Shown: piece by piece, positions 53,016 to 64,000 of the stretch
Layout of the letters: every line of letters begins with the position of its first letter
Position numbering within the stretch: position 1 is the first letter of the stretch
DNA from: Zasmidium citrigriseum
Lineage: Eukaryota; Ascomycota; Dothideomycetes; Mycosphaerellales; Mycosphaerellaceae
Length of the DNA: 64,000 nucleotides
NCBI GenBank assembly: GCA_002786025.1
Contig: NHNW01000008.1
Location: 248,001-312,000 of the forward strand
Direction of reading: 5' to 3'
Program-made: the position numbers and the translations under genes
Notes under the pieces: generated by a model
What the model was told of the DNA's origin: nothing
Seen by the model: the letters and a program-made list of their open reading frames with translations, nothing else
Databases searched by the model: none

Positions 53016-54229
53016 ACAACAAACCTGCTTCCAACCAAAACAATCACTCTGGCCAACCCCCATCAAATCTCTCCGCCAAGATCACAGACCAACACCAACT
53101 TTCCCAACCGGGCAATCGCGAAATCAATAAAGCATCTCCCACCACAATCCTCGTCTCCAACCACTGATCCCCGCTGATGTCGCGACCAGAGATCCCAGTC
53201 ATTACGCAAAAGTCCCGAGAGTTGGGTACTAAGATTGACTATACAGGGATGCCTGGTCGGGAGTTTGCTTGCACTACGGAAGTTTGGTTTGAGTGAGGGT
53301 TTGGCGAGAGCGAAATACAATCAGCGGCTGAAACTAGGAGACTTGCACTGCGAAACCTGTCAATCACGAACAACCTTAAAGGCTGTCATTGAATCACATA
53401 CCCCTCCAATTTTCTGAGATGGGACATGTGGAGAAGAAAGGACTGCGTTCCGACCACACACATGTGAAGATTCAACAACATCGGCCATCTTCGCCGTTCC
53501 AACGTCCCGCCGCCCCCGCCAAGTCCCTCCACCACCACCAAACTCCCGAGGAGTCAATGACTCGCTAGCCAGGCACCACAGCGCCCACGACTCAGTCAAA
53601 GTACCGAGAGGCTGGGACTATAGACGACCTCACCTCTTATGTTATACCTCCACATGGACCTAAACAACGAGCACAACACCGGCCAACGTGGGCCGTCAAC
53701 GGCAGTGAAAGGAAGGAGTGATGAATCTGTCGAGATAATGATACTATTCATACAATACTTCCCTCCCCTTCCCTCCCCCAATCACCTACAGAGGGCGAGC
53801 GGAAAGATCTATCCTTATCCTTATCAGCTACACATCCACTCACACCCGTCAAAGTCGACGAGTCTTCTCTCATCTCAATATACTTCCTTCCACTGCTTTC
53901 TGCATTTCGATGACTGTCTTTGTGATGCCTTCCCATCCAACTTTCACGTACAGCAGCCATCTATTCCAACACTTTGCATCTTCCTCTCTTCCGCTCTGGA
54001 CCCGCCGTCGCAGTAAAGAGACCCCCTCTCCCCAAAACCAAAAAGGAGATCTATAAGTGACGCCTTCCCCATGAATGATGACGCCGACGCTTTTGTGCTC
54101 ACTCCTTCCCATCTGTCGCAATCGGAACACACTATACAATACTAATAAAAGCTAGAAAGGGTGGATGGCATCTTCCAACCCTGGGTCTTATTGCGGCCGG
54201 GCTCGTCCAGTGATGAAGCTTGATCACAT
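53016..54229. other. Convergent intergenic region, CT/AC-rich
   Basis: The stretch carries pyrimidine-rich and CA-rich runs (for example around 53760-53880) and short frames on both strands without family content. Nothing supportable beyond 3' untranslated sequence of the two convergent genes. Confidence 0.35.
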
Positions 54230-57200
54230 TCAAGGCTCCGCAGTCTGCGAGCTCAGTCCAAGCATACTGGCGACCGGTTTCCTCTTGGTCCTCGCCTGCT
54301 GGATTCGTGGCGCGCCCTGAATCGATCGGGGCTCCTTCATCAAAGTCGGATCCAGCTTGGCGGGCGTGCGGCCACTCTGGGTTCGCACGTCCCCTGGGAA
54401 TCGACTGCTCGGCGGTGTTGCAGCAGCCGAGCGCCAAAGATGATCGGAAGTGTCAGACAAGAAACTCGTATCGCTCTTCGAAAACAAGCTCGTCCGTCCT
54501 CGATTCCGCTTCGAAAGGATAATCTCGTCGAAAAGCTTGATCGAAGGGTCTTCGGCGCGGGTGGATTCTCGCTCGCTGATGAATTCGTTGAAGGCTTGAG
54601 TCTGGCGGAGCATGTTCATGTATTCGCTATCGCCGTGCGGAACGCTTCGCAGGAAGCTGTCCATGTTGAAGTGGTAGATGAGGCCTTGTTTCTTGCGCTC
54701 GCCGGAGGCTGGGTGCATGAAGCGCCGGTAGGTGTAGAAGAGAGATGCGAAGCATCGGACGAATGCTGCTCGGACCTGGTCTGGTCGGAATGCCACAGGG
54801 CAGACGTGGCAGACTGCAGGTGAGCAGCGGCCGTGGACTGAGATTCCGCAGCCTATGTATATCAGTATAGCGATCAATCGGAAAAGTAATCAGTACTCAC
54901 CGCTGCATCTGAACAGCTCGTCATCGCATCTCTCATCACAGATCGTGCAGTACGTCCTGCTTTCTGGACTCCGCTTTTGCAAGCAATGGCCTTCGGCCCA
55001 CTTCGTCGTCTCATTGTCGCGCACGTGCTGCACCATCGCTGGCTGCATGATCGTACTCGCGGCGAGTGTGCTCTGAGCGTACACACTAGGTGCATAGCTG
55101 GATTGAGCGCCAACACCGAGCGTCGATGTCGACATGGTTGGGTGATGGCCGAGTATGGGCGCGCTAGGTCGTCGAATAGTACTCATACGCTCCAAGTCCT
55201 GCGTGTTAGTCTTGTCTTGCAGAGGATGGCGAGCGTTGAAGAGGGAAGTTACAGCAGAGTTCCTCCTCACGAGACCTTCACCAAAATGTCCCGATCTCTT
55301 CTCACGTAATGTCGCCTGAAGTGCAAACCCACTATCGTTGCGCGACACGGGCGTGTTCGGGAAGTTGCCAGAGACTGGCGACGGAGCTGTTCCTGGCGAA
55401 GGTGGCGAGCCCCTGGAAGATTGGCTGTTGGCGCCAGTGCTCGTTGAACTGGTCGAAGGCCTGTCGCCATGGCGGTGTCCAGAGTCGGGTCGTTGTTGTA
55501 AGAAGGCATTGAACACTGTCTGCCTCTGCAGGGGATGCAAAGTGTTGGCATCTCCAAAGTTTGTCGAGCTTTCACTGACATAGTTCGCCAGTGTTGATGG
55601 TGTCGATCTTGGGTTGAAGATCTGAGGGCTCTCCGACGAAAACGCATCGCATGGGAAAGTCTCAATCGCATATGCGGGAGGGCCTGTCGGCACACCAAAG
55701 CGAGTGTGGTGAGGAGCAGCCGCTTGCAGAAGCGCCTGCAATTTCCTCCGCTGCGGTCTTGGCATAGGGGTCGGCGGCTCGGTGCTCTCGATTGTGTTCT
55801 CATCGAGATCAACCAGACAAAAGTCGTCATCGGGAAGGTCGAGCTTCTCGTATCGCCTCTCAACACCTGCAATGTATGGGCAAGGCGCCTCGAGCGCTTG
55901 GATGAGCCGGTATGGTAGCACAGGGATCAATACGCCCGTCCACTTCAGGGGGTAGAGCAGGCTCGTCAAAGCTGAACATGCCAGTTGCAGCATCGAGGTG
56001 TGGGAGGAGAGCAGGATGATTCGAGACTCCGCCAGGGCATACTCGAAGAGCGTGATGATGTTGGGAATCGTCAAGCATCGGAAAAGGGCGTACAGGTCTG
56101 TGTTCCTCGATCCGGGAATTTCGTTGATAGCCTCTTTCCGCGCATATAACCGCAAGTCTCGAATTCCGACTTCGACTTGCGTGATAGATGTGATGGGACT
56201 CAGTGCTTCTATGCACAGGTTGCACACATATCGTTCCAGTGGTTGCCAGAGGCCGACTTTGGGGGAGCTGGGTGGCACTCGTAGGACTGCACCGTTAGTC
56301 ATGGGCACCACAATCGCTTTCAACCATTCTTTCCAGAAGCTGGTCAAGCTGGCGTCTCGTCCGAGAATACCATACGCACGTGGAATCCAGAATCCGGATT
56401 CGCCCTCTGTGAGACCGTCGATCTTGGAAGCTGCACCGTGTCTGACTGGTCGTAAGAGATCCGTCATGAGGCCGATCTTCTCCTCGACCGCACTGATCTC
56501 CTCCTCCAGCTTCTCTCGCTCATCAGATCCAGACGGCACACCAGGAAGCTCTGCCAGAAGTCTGCTCAGTTTCGCCCTCTCTCCTGATAATCGTTCACCG
56601 AGACTGCTTGCCAACTCTCGCTCTTCATCACTCATGTTTGCTTTCCTCCATTCTTCACATTGATGCTCCAGCTCATCTGACGCACTGTCATTCAACGGCA
56701 CCCACACTGTCACAACCACACCATAAAGCTTGCTGTTATCCGAATTCGTCATGGCAAAGCCGTGCCAGGTCGACCTCGGCCTCTCGTCTGAAGAGACCAC
56801 CGTCACATCGTTAGGAAAGGTGAACATGGGCACGTAATCCGGAAAAGGCGTTCGTCTCTTCGATTCGTCCACCATGGTCTTTGTTGGGTATCGATCCAGA
56901 AGTACCGGTTCGTATCGTCGTTTGAGCGGGTGCATATCCGGCGTTGTGTGGAAGGGCTGCGGTGCTGGAATCACACTGTTGTATCCACTGAGCCGCTTGG
57001 ACTGCCGTACAGAGCTTCTGCTAATAACAGACGATGCTCGCTTCATGCTGTTCATCGTAGACAGACGTCTACGCAGACTGCCCACCCCACTCTTGAGTCC
57101 GTTGCCATTGGGAGTCAAGGTACTCTCATCTTGCGTGATTCGAACAGTCCGCGGTCTGGCTGCTCTTTTCTGTGGGTTGTGAGTGCTGACGGTTCCAGCA

Positions 57201-57652
57201 GATATGTGGTTCTCCTCAATGAAGCTGTCCCTCTCCGAAGCAAACTTCTTAAGCGCTTCTGCGAAGGCATCATCGGTCCATTCAGAGCCCCCGATCTGCA
57301 CTGCTTTTATGGTGGTACTGCTGCGGTTGCTCGCAGGTATCTTCTCTTCCACGGCGTTGATGATACTGCCAACACTCTTTCTCGCCTCGAAGCTGTAGCG
57401 TGATCTCCTCTGCACGGTCTCTGTGGGCGAACCTGGGGTGGTGGGCCGATTGCTCACGCTGTCGATTTCTAGCTCACGGTCCTCGTCAATGGTGTCCTCG
57501 ACGGGCGCAGCGGGAGGCGCGGCATTGGCCTTCTCGTCGTATACCTGCGACGACTCGATGCCGGCAATGAAGAAGTACTCGGCGAGGGGCGCGGAGGTGT
57601 CGCCGTTAGATGAAGTGGCAGAAGCATTGTTACTCGATTTGGCGGGCGCCAT
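54230..57652 (-). CDS. DENN-domain Rab regulator with C-terminal Cys-rich zinc-binding motif
   Basis: Two exons (57652-54901, 54852-54230; 48-bp intron) give about 1124 residues. An N-terminal part holding AEYFFIAGIESSQVYDE (uDENN start) is followed by a long basic insert. The central DENN runs from VPMFTFPNDVTVVSSDERP through YGVVVTVWVPLNDSASDEL to the cDENN signature DLYALFRCLTIPNIITLFEY and ILLSSHTSMLQLACSALTSL. A dDENN-like YIAGVERRYEKLDLPDDDFC follows. About residues 900-936 form a Cys/His cluster CTICDERCDDELFRCSGCG-ISVHGRC-CHVC (C1/PHD-like spacing), cut by the intron. DENN proteins are exchange factors for Rab GTPases; the target Rab is unknown. The Cys cluster suggests a zinc-stabilised lipid or protein contact. 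Confidence 0.9.
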
Positions 57653-60521
57653 GAAGCGAAGAAGGGCTGAAGGTCAAGGAACGGACGTGCCAAAACGCAC
57701 AATTGCAGGCGGCGGAGAGTGGGTTGCGGCTGTCGAGCTACCGCATGCGATGCTGAGCACTTTGCAAATTCGCGCGAGTGCGCGCAGGGTGCATATGCCG
57801 GTGGCACAGGCGTGTCGCAGCAGGTGTCAGATGTCTGCGAGCGGCCGCGGCGCAATGGCAGGCGTGCGACTGTCGGGGCGGATATCGCTGGGCTGTCGGC
57901 GGGAGGAGGCAGATGTGAGCGGTGGGTGAGACTGCACGCGTGGACGCGGTCTGCGAGGCGTGCGACGTCAAACAAGGGCCGCGGCGGGCGGTGGTACAGC
58001 GCTGTGTAGGGGGTGTTGGGTGGGATATGAGTTGCGGTGCGTGCTGGGGTGCGGCGCGGGTTTTAGCAGCAGCAGCAAGCAAGCAGGCTCTCTCTCGTTG
58101 CAGGCTCCGACGGCGGAATGCAGCGCCAAAGTATGTCACGACAGGCCGGGGACGCCTGGCCTGAGTCAATCTTGCGAGAGCGTTGCTGGCGATGGTGCTG
58201 GCGTGGTGCTGGGGGGAGGACGAGGTGGGCGGCGGGCTGTGAGGTGAAGGGGGATCCCTGATTGTTCGGACGGCTATCTTCACGCAGGCCACATGCCTGC
58301 AGCGACTTGACCAACACGAATGGACGCTTGACGCGGACACCGACGTAAACGCAGACCCTGGCGACACTACCAGGGGCGGAGGCCGTCCACCGCTGGTCAA
58401 GACGGCGTGGGAGGAGTGTGCCGCTAAGCCGTGCTCTGGTGCTGCCTGAGCACGAGTGAAGTCCTTCAGTCGCTGGTGGCGTTGAGCTCCAAAGCGATCC
58501 CAATCCTTCAAGACAGACAGACACGCCACCATCGCGACCGTTGAAGACATGCTGCCACATGCAGCTGTACGTCCTGCCACTACTGCTGCCCTGCTGTGCC
58601 AATCGACACCAACTCGCTTCTCCCACGGGCAAAAAGCAGCGCTATAGGGATAGGGGCTCGCCAGCAAACTCTCGCCAAGCTGCACATGCTGCAGGTACCG
58701 CGAGCCATGCAGACCAGCGCATGTCTTTCGCGCAGCAGCTTCACATGCAAGTAATCCACCGCCGCGCGCCCTCCACTCTTGCAACCCGCATCCACCTTCA
58801 CATGCCTTTCACTTACCCAATTGACGTGTGCGAAACTGCCACACCAGCAGGCCGTGTGCTCGCTTTACAGTTGAGGTGGTTCAGGTGGAGGGAAAGCTTC
58901 CAGCAATCATAGCTCAAGGGTCCCACGCCCTCCAACACCCCCCTGCTCGTCTGTCCGCTCCCGGCCAAGCGCACAGCCGAAGCTTCTCACGAACTCTCGC
59001 CCGTACCTGCAGCTCGAGCTCCAACAACTGCTCATCCAGCGCTTACAATCCACCACCTCCAATCAACCGCAATTCCTCTCAGGAGAAGTCGCAGATACAA
59101 TGCCTTTGTATCGAGAGCGGAGACACGGCAAGCCGATACAGCATCGCTCGGCAGGGTGCATACAGTGGGTTTAAGCGAAAACGCATCAGATTCATAGAAG
59201 GATGCGCTAGACCTAACGGCAAATCGTGGAACTGTTATTGGAGTTGCTAAGGACCCATTAGGCTCTCGTGCAATCGGATTATCCGCAAGTTATGCTCGAA
59301 AACCTTCGTTTCCCTGGAAGTAGCGTCGATTGATGCGTTTTCGCTTAAACCCACTGTATCTCGATGCTCCACCGCACACGCGCGCCAGGGCCATCCCCGA
59401 CACACATGTCCCTCCCGCAACCCAATCGCCTTGGCTGACAACATCAAAATAACTCCAAACCCGCTATTCTGTTTGAAAGGCAACTCTCTCCTGTTTCAAC
59501 TTCCTCAAACAGCCACACAACTCACCATAAACACGCATTTGCTGACGAACAGTGCGCTCGCACGAATTCTCAACTGCAAGATGGGGAAAATTTCCGCGCG
59601 AGATTTCGAAAATAGACTTCAACACCCTCTCTCGCCAATTCGGATCCTCCGTGCCGATCGCAGAACTGGCGTCTCAGATTTGTACAAATCCCCTCTTCAC
59701 GAGCACTCAAAGAGGAAACGCCTGAGTCGTGATAAGCGACAAGCGACTTCACGTGAAGTCGCCAAGCAGAGCGAAGGATACGATAGCCAAGGAGCAAGAA
59801 CAGCATCTCAACTTCTCTCAACAATATACCTGTGCAACACGAGGTTGTTGTTGTCTTCGAAAGCCACCACGATCACCGGCAGCAAGCCGAAACTCTACGT
59901 GTATTTATACGGCGCCCTCACAACGGTCGCGGCATCTTCAGCGTCAACTCCCGAGCGCATCGACACCCCTGTCGCACGTTTGGGCAGATGGGCCCCACAA
60001 CAGATGAAGTCTCTCGCAAACTCCACCTCGGCTTGAGATGGTGTCGACCGTAACCAGGCAATTCGAAAGACCACGAGATACGGAACCAGAGACATGAGCG
60101 TCGCCCGGTGGTACGCCTGAAGAAAATCGTTTCAGAACTTGTGAGTCCTGTCGACGAGCACATCGGTGCTTCTACATCAACCATCTCCTCGCAACAGTCA
60201 CCCTTCTGACGATATGAATTGTGGAGCCCAAGAGGCGACCACGTTGCCATCGTCATAACCCCAGCTTATTAGCCGTTGAGGGTCCTTTGCTATGACGGTT
60301 GACCTCTGTCAAATGAGATCATCACCAACGACTGTCACAGCGGTATAGCCGTTTTGGACGTTTTGATATGACTCGAGGTGATCCTGATCCATAATCTTCC
60401 GGCGTTGTGGTTGCACAGGAGCGGTGAGATCGTTCCAAGATTTGAGCAGGTCGCAGCAACGTCCAGCCAAGATACCATCGACTGGTAAAACGCACAGCCT
60501 TGCTCGACATCGACTTCGATT
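57653..60521. other. 2.9-kb gene-free region
   Basis: The first 1.3 kb is very GC-rich with long open frames on both strands (such as 57738-58784 minus), which are compositional and lack ATG-proximal family content. From about 59.1 kb it becomes more AT-rich and contains the inverted-repeat element at 59163-59356. I see no gene. Confidence 0.45.
59163..59356. mobile_element. 194-bp TA-flanked terminal-inverted-repeat element (MITE-like)
   Basis: Two perfect 26-bp inverted repeats (59163-59188 and 59331-59356), beginning CAGTGGGTTTAAG and ending in its complement CTTAAACCCACTG, bound a 142-bp interior. Each outer end abuts a TA dinucleotide (59161-59162 and 59357-59358), the target-site signature of Tc1/mariner/pogo-type elements (Fot1 in fungi). 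The interior has no coding capacity, so it would be a non-autonomous, miniature element mobilised in trans. Identical arms imply a recent insertion or selection for the hairpin. Confidence 0.8.
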
Positions 60522-61460
60522 TCACCGCCCACGACTAGCCAACCACCCCGTCGTCAAACTCCCCTGCTCCCCCATCGCACTCCTCCAATCAATATTCAAC
60601 TGCCCCAGCGGCACCCTACTACTCGCATCCTCACTCACCTCCACCTCCTCCAGCAAAAACATCACCTGCTCCACATCCGACGGCTTAAGCACAATCGCCT
60701 CTTTCCCCTCCTCCCCATTCATCGCATGACACATCACGCCCTCCCTCTCCTTCAAATGCACCCTCTCCAACACCACCGACGCCTCCCCAACATTCTCCAA
60801 CTGCGCCTCCAAAATCCACTGCCTCGCAACATCCTTAGACTGTCGTTTCCGTTCCGTCACTTTCGACCGCACAGCGAGCAATTGCTGCGCGACGAATTGG
60901 TATAACTTTCGAAATGTCCGTACGCGCCCACCGCTCGCGGGTCCTTCTTTTCCGTGTAATGTCTCGGTGTATGTGACCGTCACGGCGAGGACGTGCGGTC
61001 CTTCGTCTTTCAACTCATGCCTTAATGTCCTCTGCAACGTAGCACCAGGGCCCATTTCTCCATCCCCCTCTTCTGCTCCATCGCTGGCACTGGAAAGCGG
61101 CAACGAAACCCCCTCCTGCTGACTCGGCGTCTGCAACTCCGCTGTAATTTTCACACCACTAACGCCTTTCCTCTCCCCCTCAGCTAACTCATTATTCGCG
61201 CATAATGTACACGTGAAGGTCTCGCCGACATACGCTGCTCCGAACGCCGCCGGCAGAGTCAAGAGATCTGTCAGAGGGAAGGAGGATTTGACGTCGCCGC
61301 TGGGATGGGCCAAGGAGGCGGATGGGTCGATTGAGGCTGATGCTGGGAGGGGCGTTTGGGTTGCGAGGGAGGGGCGCGAGAGGCGGAGGACTTTGAGGGT
61401 TAGGGAGTGGGGGCCGGAGATTGTGCCGCTGCGGGTGCGGGTGTGTGTTGAAGTGGCCAT
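60522..61460 (-). CDS. TRAPPC13 family protein (DUF974)
   Basis: A single exon of 312 residues from MATSTHTRTRSGTISGPHSL; upstream in-frame codons to 61616 are likely leader. The family order is clear: HSLTLKVLRLSRPSLA at the N-terminus, YVGETFTCTLCANNEL, LRHELKDEGPHVLAVTVTYT, RTFRKLYQFVAQQLLAVRSK, and at the C-terminus GQLNIDWRSAMGEQGSLTTG. TRAPPC13 is an accessory subunit of the TRAPP tethering and Rab-activating complex (TRAPPIII type) acting in Golgi and autophagy traffic. The gene diverges from the SET-domain gene with only about 230 bp between starts, so the promoter is shared. Confidence 0.9.
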   Translation of the reverse strand: MATSTHTRTRSGTISGPHSLTLKVLRLSRPSLATQTPLPASASIDPSASLAHPSGDVKSSFPLTDLLTLPAAFGAAYVGETFTCTLCANNELAEGERKGVSGVKITAELQTPSQQEGVSLPLSSASDGAEEGDGEMGPGATLQRTLRHELKDEGPHVLAVTVTYTETLHGKEGPASGGRVRTFRKLYQFVAQQLLAVRSKVTERKRQSKDVARQWILEAQLENVGEASVVLERVHLKEREGVMCHAMNGEEGKEAIVLKPSDVEQVMFLLEEVEVSEDASSRVPLGQLNIDWRSAMGEQGSLTTGWLASRGR

Positions 61461-61689
61461 GGGGAGGGCATGGTGAGTGTGAGGGCGTGAGAGACGTGAT
61501 GAGATGGATGTTGGACTGGGCAGCGTGGGCTGGCACGTGGAAGTGGGGCGGTTTGTGTGGGGACTGGGGAGAGCTTGGACGTCATGCGGTTGGGGACTTT
61601 TTGGTAGAAATATCACGGCTTCTCCCTCTCACATCTCTGTCTTCTATCTTCTAGCTTGTATAATTTTACCTGTAATATTATTTTTCGCG

Positions 61690-62390
61690 ATGGCGATCGA
61701 GCCTCCCGAGGCAGCAGACACGAAACCAGATGAGCTCAAACTTGAGCGGTGTCCATCGTTGAAGCTGGTCTTCAACACGCCCAAAGGTATGTCCATTGAT
61801 TTCACAGTGCCTCCGTGCATCGAAGTTACGAATGCGTATATATCCACAATCTGGAACTTTTAATGTTCTACTCAAGTCCGAAAAGCCTCCAAATCAAAAG
61901 CCACCCTCTCGTTCCTTCCCAGAGCTCTGGCCGTACGAAGATAACGCTTCCCCGTCCATCAGATAATCTAACAACGATGTCAGGCCGCGGCGTCTTCGCG
62001 AGCGCTCACATATCCTCCGGGACGATTCTCGACATCTCCCCCGTCTTAATCCTGAACCCGCAAGAAAACACCACGCACATCGAACACACCTCCCTCTACC
62101 ACTACACCTACAACTGGCCCCTCCCCTCCAACCCCACCAAGAAAACCCAAGCCGTTGTCCTCGGCCTGGGCTCCATGTTCAACCACTCCACTCTAGACCA
62201 AAACGTCGGCTGGAAGAGGGATTTGGATAAAGAGGTTATTGTGTATAAGACTCTGAGGGATGTGGAAGAGGGGGAGGAATTGTGTATTTCTTATGGGGAT
62301 CATTTGACGTTTGTTGATGTTGAGAGGAGGGAGGAGAGGGTTGAGGGGCCGGAAGAAATGCTGGGAAGGATCGAACTTGATGGAGATTGA
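61690..62390 (+). CDS. Small SET-domain protein (putative methyltransferase)
   Basis: The 3' exon carries a compact SET domain: GRGVFASAHISSGTILD, LGLGSMFNHSTLDQNVGW (with the NHS segment that helps form the pseudoknot) and VEEGEELCISYGDHL (catalytic Tyr). There is no pre- or post-SET Cys cluster. The N-terminal joining is uncertain: the only in-frame option I found is exon 1 at 61690-61835 with a 41-bp intron (61836-61876) and a product of about 219 residues. A stronger-looking GTATGT donor at 61785 gives no in-frame product. Substrate could be a histone or another protein. A CT-rich tract at 61615-61660 precedes the ATG. Confidence 0.7.
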
Positions 62391-63403
62391 TTTGGATGCT
62401 TCTTGAACTGCATGCGGATGGAATTGGATGGGAACTGAATTCCGCCACACGAACCGACGGACGAGACATTTTACCCTTATAACGCACCAGTCCACCAACC
62501 TGGACTGGTTCGCACGATGCTACAAGCATTCTCCGCCGCCTCCACGAACCGTTGCCCAAGCCGTCGTCACACCTCTGAACGAGCGATCACAGACCTTCGA
62601 CGTCAGGGCCAAATATCGGCCTTGAAGATCATGACTTTGAGACGAGATTTCGACATGCTGCGGAGGTGGGCGTATGACGCCATGCGATATTATTGCGAAA
62701 TAGAGATCTGGATCTGAAACGCTGTGCCGAGCTTGCGCCGTGTGGGAGGAGGGACGTCACTTGTTGATGAGTGGAGGGCATGGCTCGGGATCTTGTTCCA
62801 TATGAAGCTTGGCGAAGTAGAAAATGTGGGATTCGATTTCGCGGCCGCGAAGTGACGGCGTGATCTTGTTGGCTCTTGGGGTGCTTTTCATGGAATCGAG
62901 CCGTGACCGGACGAACCACGCTCCCTCCTACTTTGGTTTGAAAGCACTGGCCGTCGAGGCCTCCGACTCGTCTCAGTGCTGTTGGAACGTCTTGGCGATC
63001 TGGTAGGCACCGTTCCTGAGAAGCTACATGTAGGCTTACGCTGTAAACGAAGCCAGCTGCCTGCCTTAGCACCGTGGAAATCCAGCTTCTCAGCCCGCGT
63101 CTGGCTAGAGATGCAGTTCTCCGAGGATTCAAAGGAAGTACAGAAGCCATGTTCGCAAGATAAGATCTCCTCGACTGATACTGTCTTAGATATTACCACC
63201 ATACGCAGATCTTCTGGCTATCAAATACCACACCCTAGTGTGTGCCGATCATGCAGCCACATCCTCATCACGCATCTTTGATTTGCGGACGGGACAAAGG
63301 CTCCTCTGATGGCGGCACAGCAAAAGCTTGAACTGTAGACGTCAAAAGAACGGCGACACCGCCAGCAATCCTCCGTCTGGATTATTTCCTCAGGACCGCA
63401 AAC
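62391..63403. other. Intergenic, nothing supportable
   Basis: About 1 kb with short frames on both strands (for example 62629-63150 minus) and no recognisable content. It presumably holds the promoter of the last gene. Confidence 0.35.
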
Positions 63404-64000
63404 ATGTCTGGCACGATTGCATTACCATCAGCACCACTCTACGTACCTTTAACGACTGTATTCACGCCGCCTCAGGAATGCACAAGCCCTGCGTTTACAT
63501 TCGGAAGCGGTAGCAATGATTCCATCCTCACGGAGCCGGAGGGTCTGGCCTATGTGCACGGATATACAAGTTCCTGCTCACCTATCTCTGCCTGGCAGAT
63601 TAACAGCTACCGCTCGGCTTACGGCGCGATAGCGATATATTCACCAGGTCTGTGTCCTTACCGTTGGGCCACAGCAACAGCGTTTGTGGATCCACCGCAA
63701 ACGACTGCATTGTGCTGTCCGGAGTAAGCCAATACCACATTGGCTCCCCTTTGATCATCAGATAACAGGATCTCCAGATCGTGGACTGTAGCGTACGCTT
63801 CCTCACTCGATCCGTACAATTTCACGTGCGAGACCAATCCCAGCCTTATCACTATCATCGATGAAGGTCAGATGTCTACTATGACCACAAGCGATGGTGC
63901 TGCAGCACAAGTGAAAGGTCTAGCGGTGCAACAGGCCGATAGCGACAGCGCAATTTTGGCCAGCGCCACGGCACCCGGCTCCACGACAGCATCTAGTTCA
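63404..64000 (+). CDS. Cys-containing hypothetical protein, 3'-truncated by window end
   Basis: Exon 1 (63404-63723) and exon 2 (63769 to the window end) join in frame across a 45-bp intron (GTAAGC donor, CAG acceptor). The frame stays open to the last base, about 184 residues so far. The sequence has TTVFTPPQECTSPAFTFG, SCSPISAWQ, YSPGLCPYRWATATAF and TTALCCPE, a spacing of Cys seen in a fungus-specific family of secreted or single-pass membrane proteins, in which a Ser/Thr-rich stretch and a membrane helix usually follow. The Ser/Thr/Ala-rich end of the visible part fits that. No signal peptide is evident at this start. Function unknown. Confidence 0.6.

Noticed and set aside
57738..58784. 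348-codon minus-strand open frame upstream of the DENN gene
   Set aside because: It is in a very GC-rich stretch with overlapping open frames on both strands, is rich in Ala/Arg/Ser/His with no motif, and has no splice or leader features.

Overview
The window looks like nuclear DNA of a filamentous ascomycete (Pezizomycotina). Genes are split by short introns (about 45-130 bp, with GT donors, CTAAC/CTGAC-like branch points and AG acceptors). Orthologues of standard fungal housekeeping genes sit close together, and there are fungal-type families (DAO oxidoreductase, pisatin-demethylase-like P450, TCP11/Sok1, DENN, modin-like). A dothideomycete is my best guess but is an inference. I see no rRNA, tRNA or CRISPR, and no autonomous transposon. 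All exon joins were worked out by eye from splice signals and reading frame, and paralogue agreement where it exists.

Layout. 1-5.3 kb: 3' part of an amidase-signature enzyme, an Aco2/AcoB-type aconitase and a small NTF2-like gene with a problematic last exon. 5.4-19.1 kb: an accessory-looking block with two copies of a two-gene module. Each copy is an Hsp70/actin-like ATPase gene on the minus strand diverging from an unrecognised three-block partner gene on the plus strand (H1 5400-8162 / P1 9125-10655; H2 11266-14074 / P2 15400-16973). A membrane-anchored modin-like gene follows at 17.5 kb, then an 84-bp direct repeat. 19.5-22.9 kb: one gene that fuses an amidohydrolase, a fumarylacetoacetate-hydrolase-type domain and an alpha/beta hydrolase. 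23.8-31 kb: cytochrome b5-like protein, TCF25/Rqc1, Dot5-like peroxiredoxin, amino-acid transporter. 31.4-38.7 kb: Ufd2 U-box E4 ligase (with a 664-bp intron carrying three copies of a repeat), sphingolipid delta-4 desaturase, F-box protein. 38.7-42 kb: P450 and alpha/beta hydrolase as a divergent pair. 42-54 kb: TCP11/Sok1, FAD oxidoreductase, MDR reductase, a disordered conserved protein, dihydrofolate synthase. 54-64 kb: DENN protein, a 2.9-kb gene-free stretch with a 194-bp TA-flanked inverted-repeat element, TRAPPC13, a SET protein, and a Cys-containing protein cut by the window end.

The most interesting candidates are the duplicated Hsp70-like/partner modules next to a modin-like gene, and the three-enzyme fusion. 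In the modules, both ATPase genes share the same ten-exon structure, including two frame-neutral introns that naive annotation would read through, and both partner genes share three conserved blocks with no domain I recognise. Conserved divergent pairing in duplicate suggests that ATPase and partner work together. The role is unknown; a chaperone-like switch in stress or self/non-self responses is only a hypothesis.
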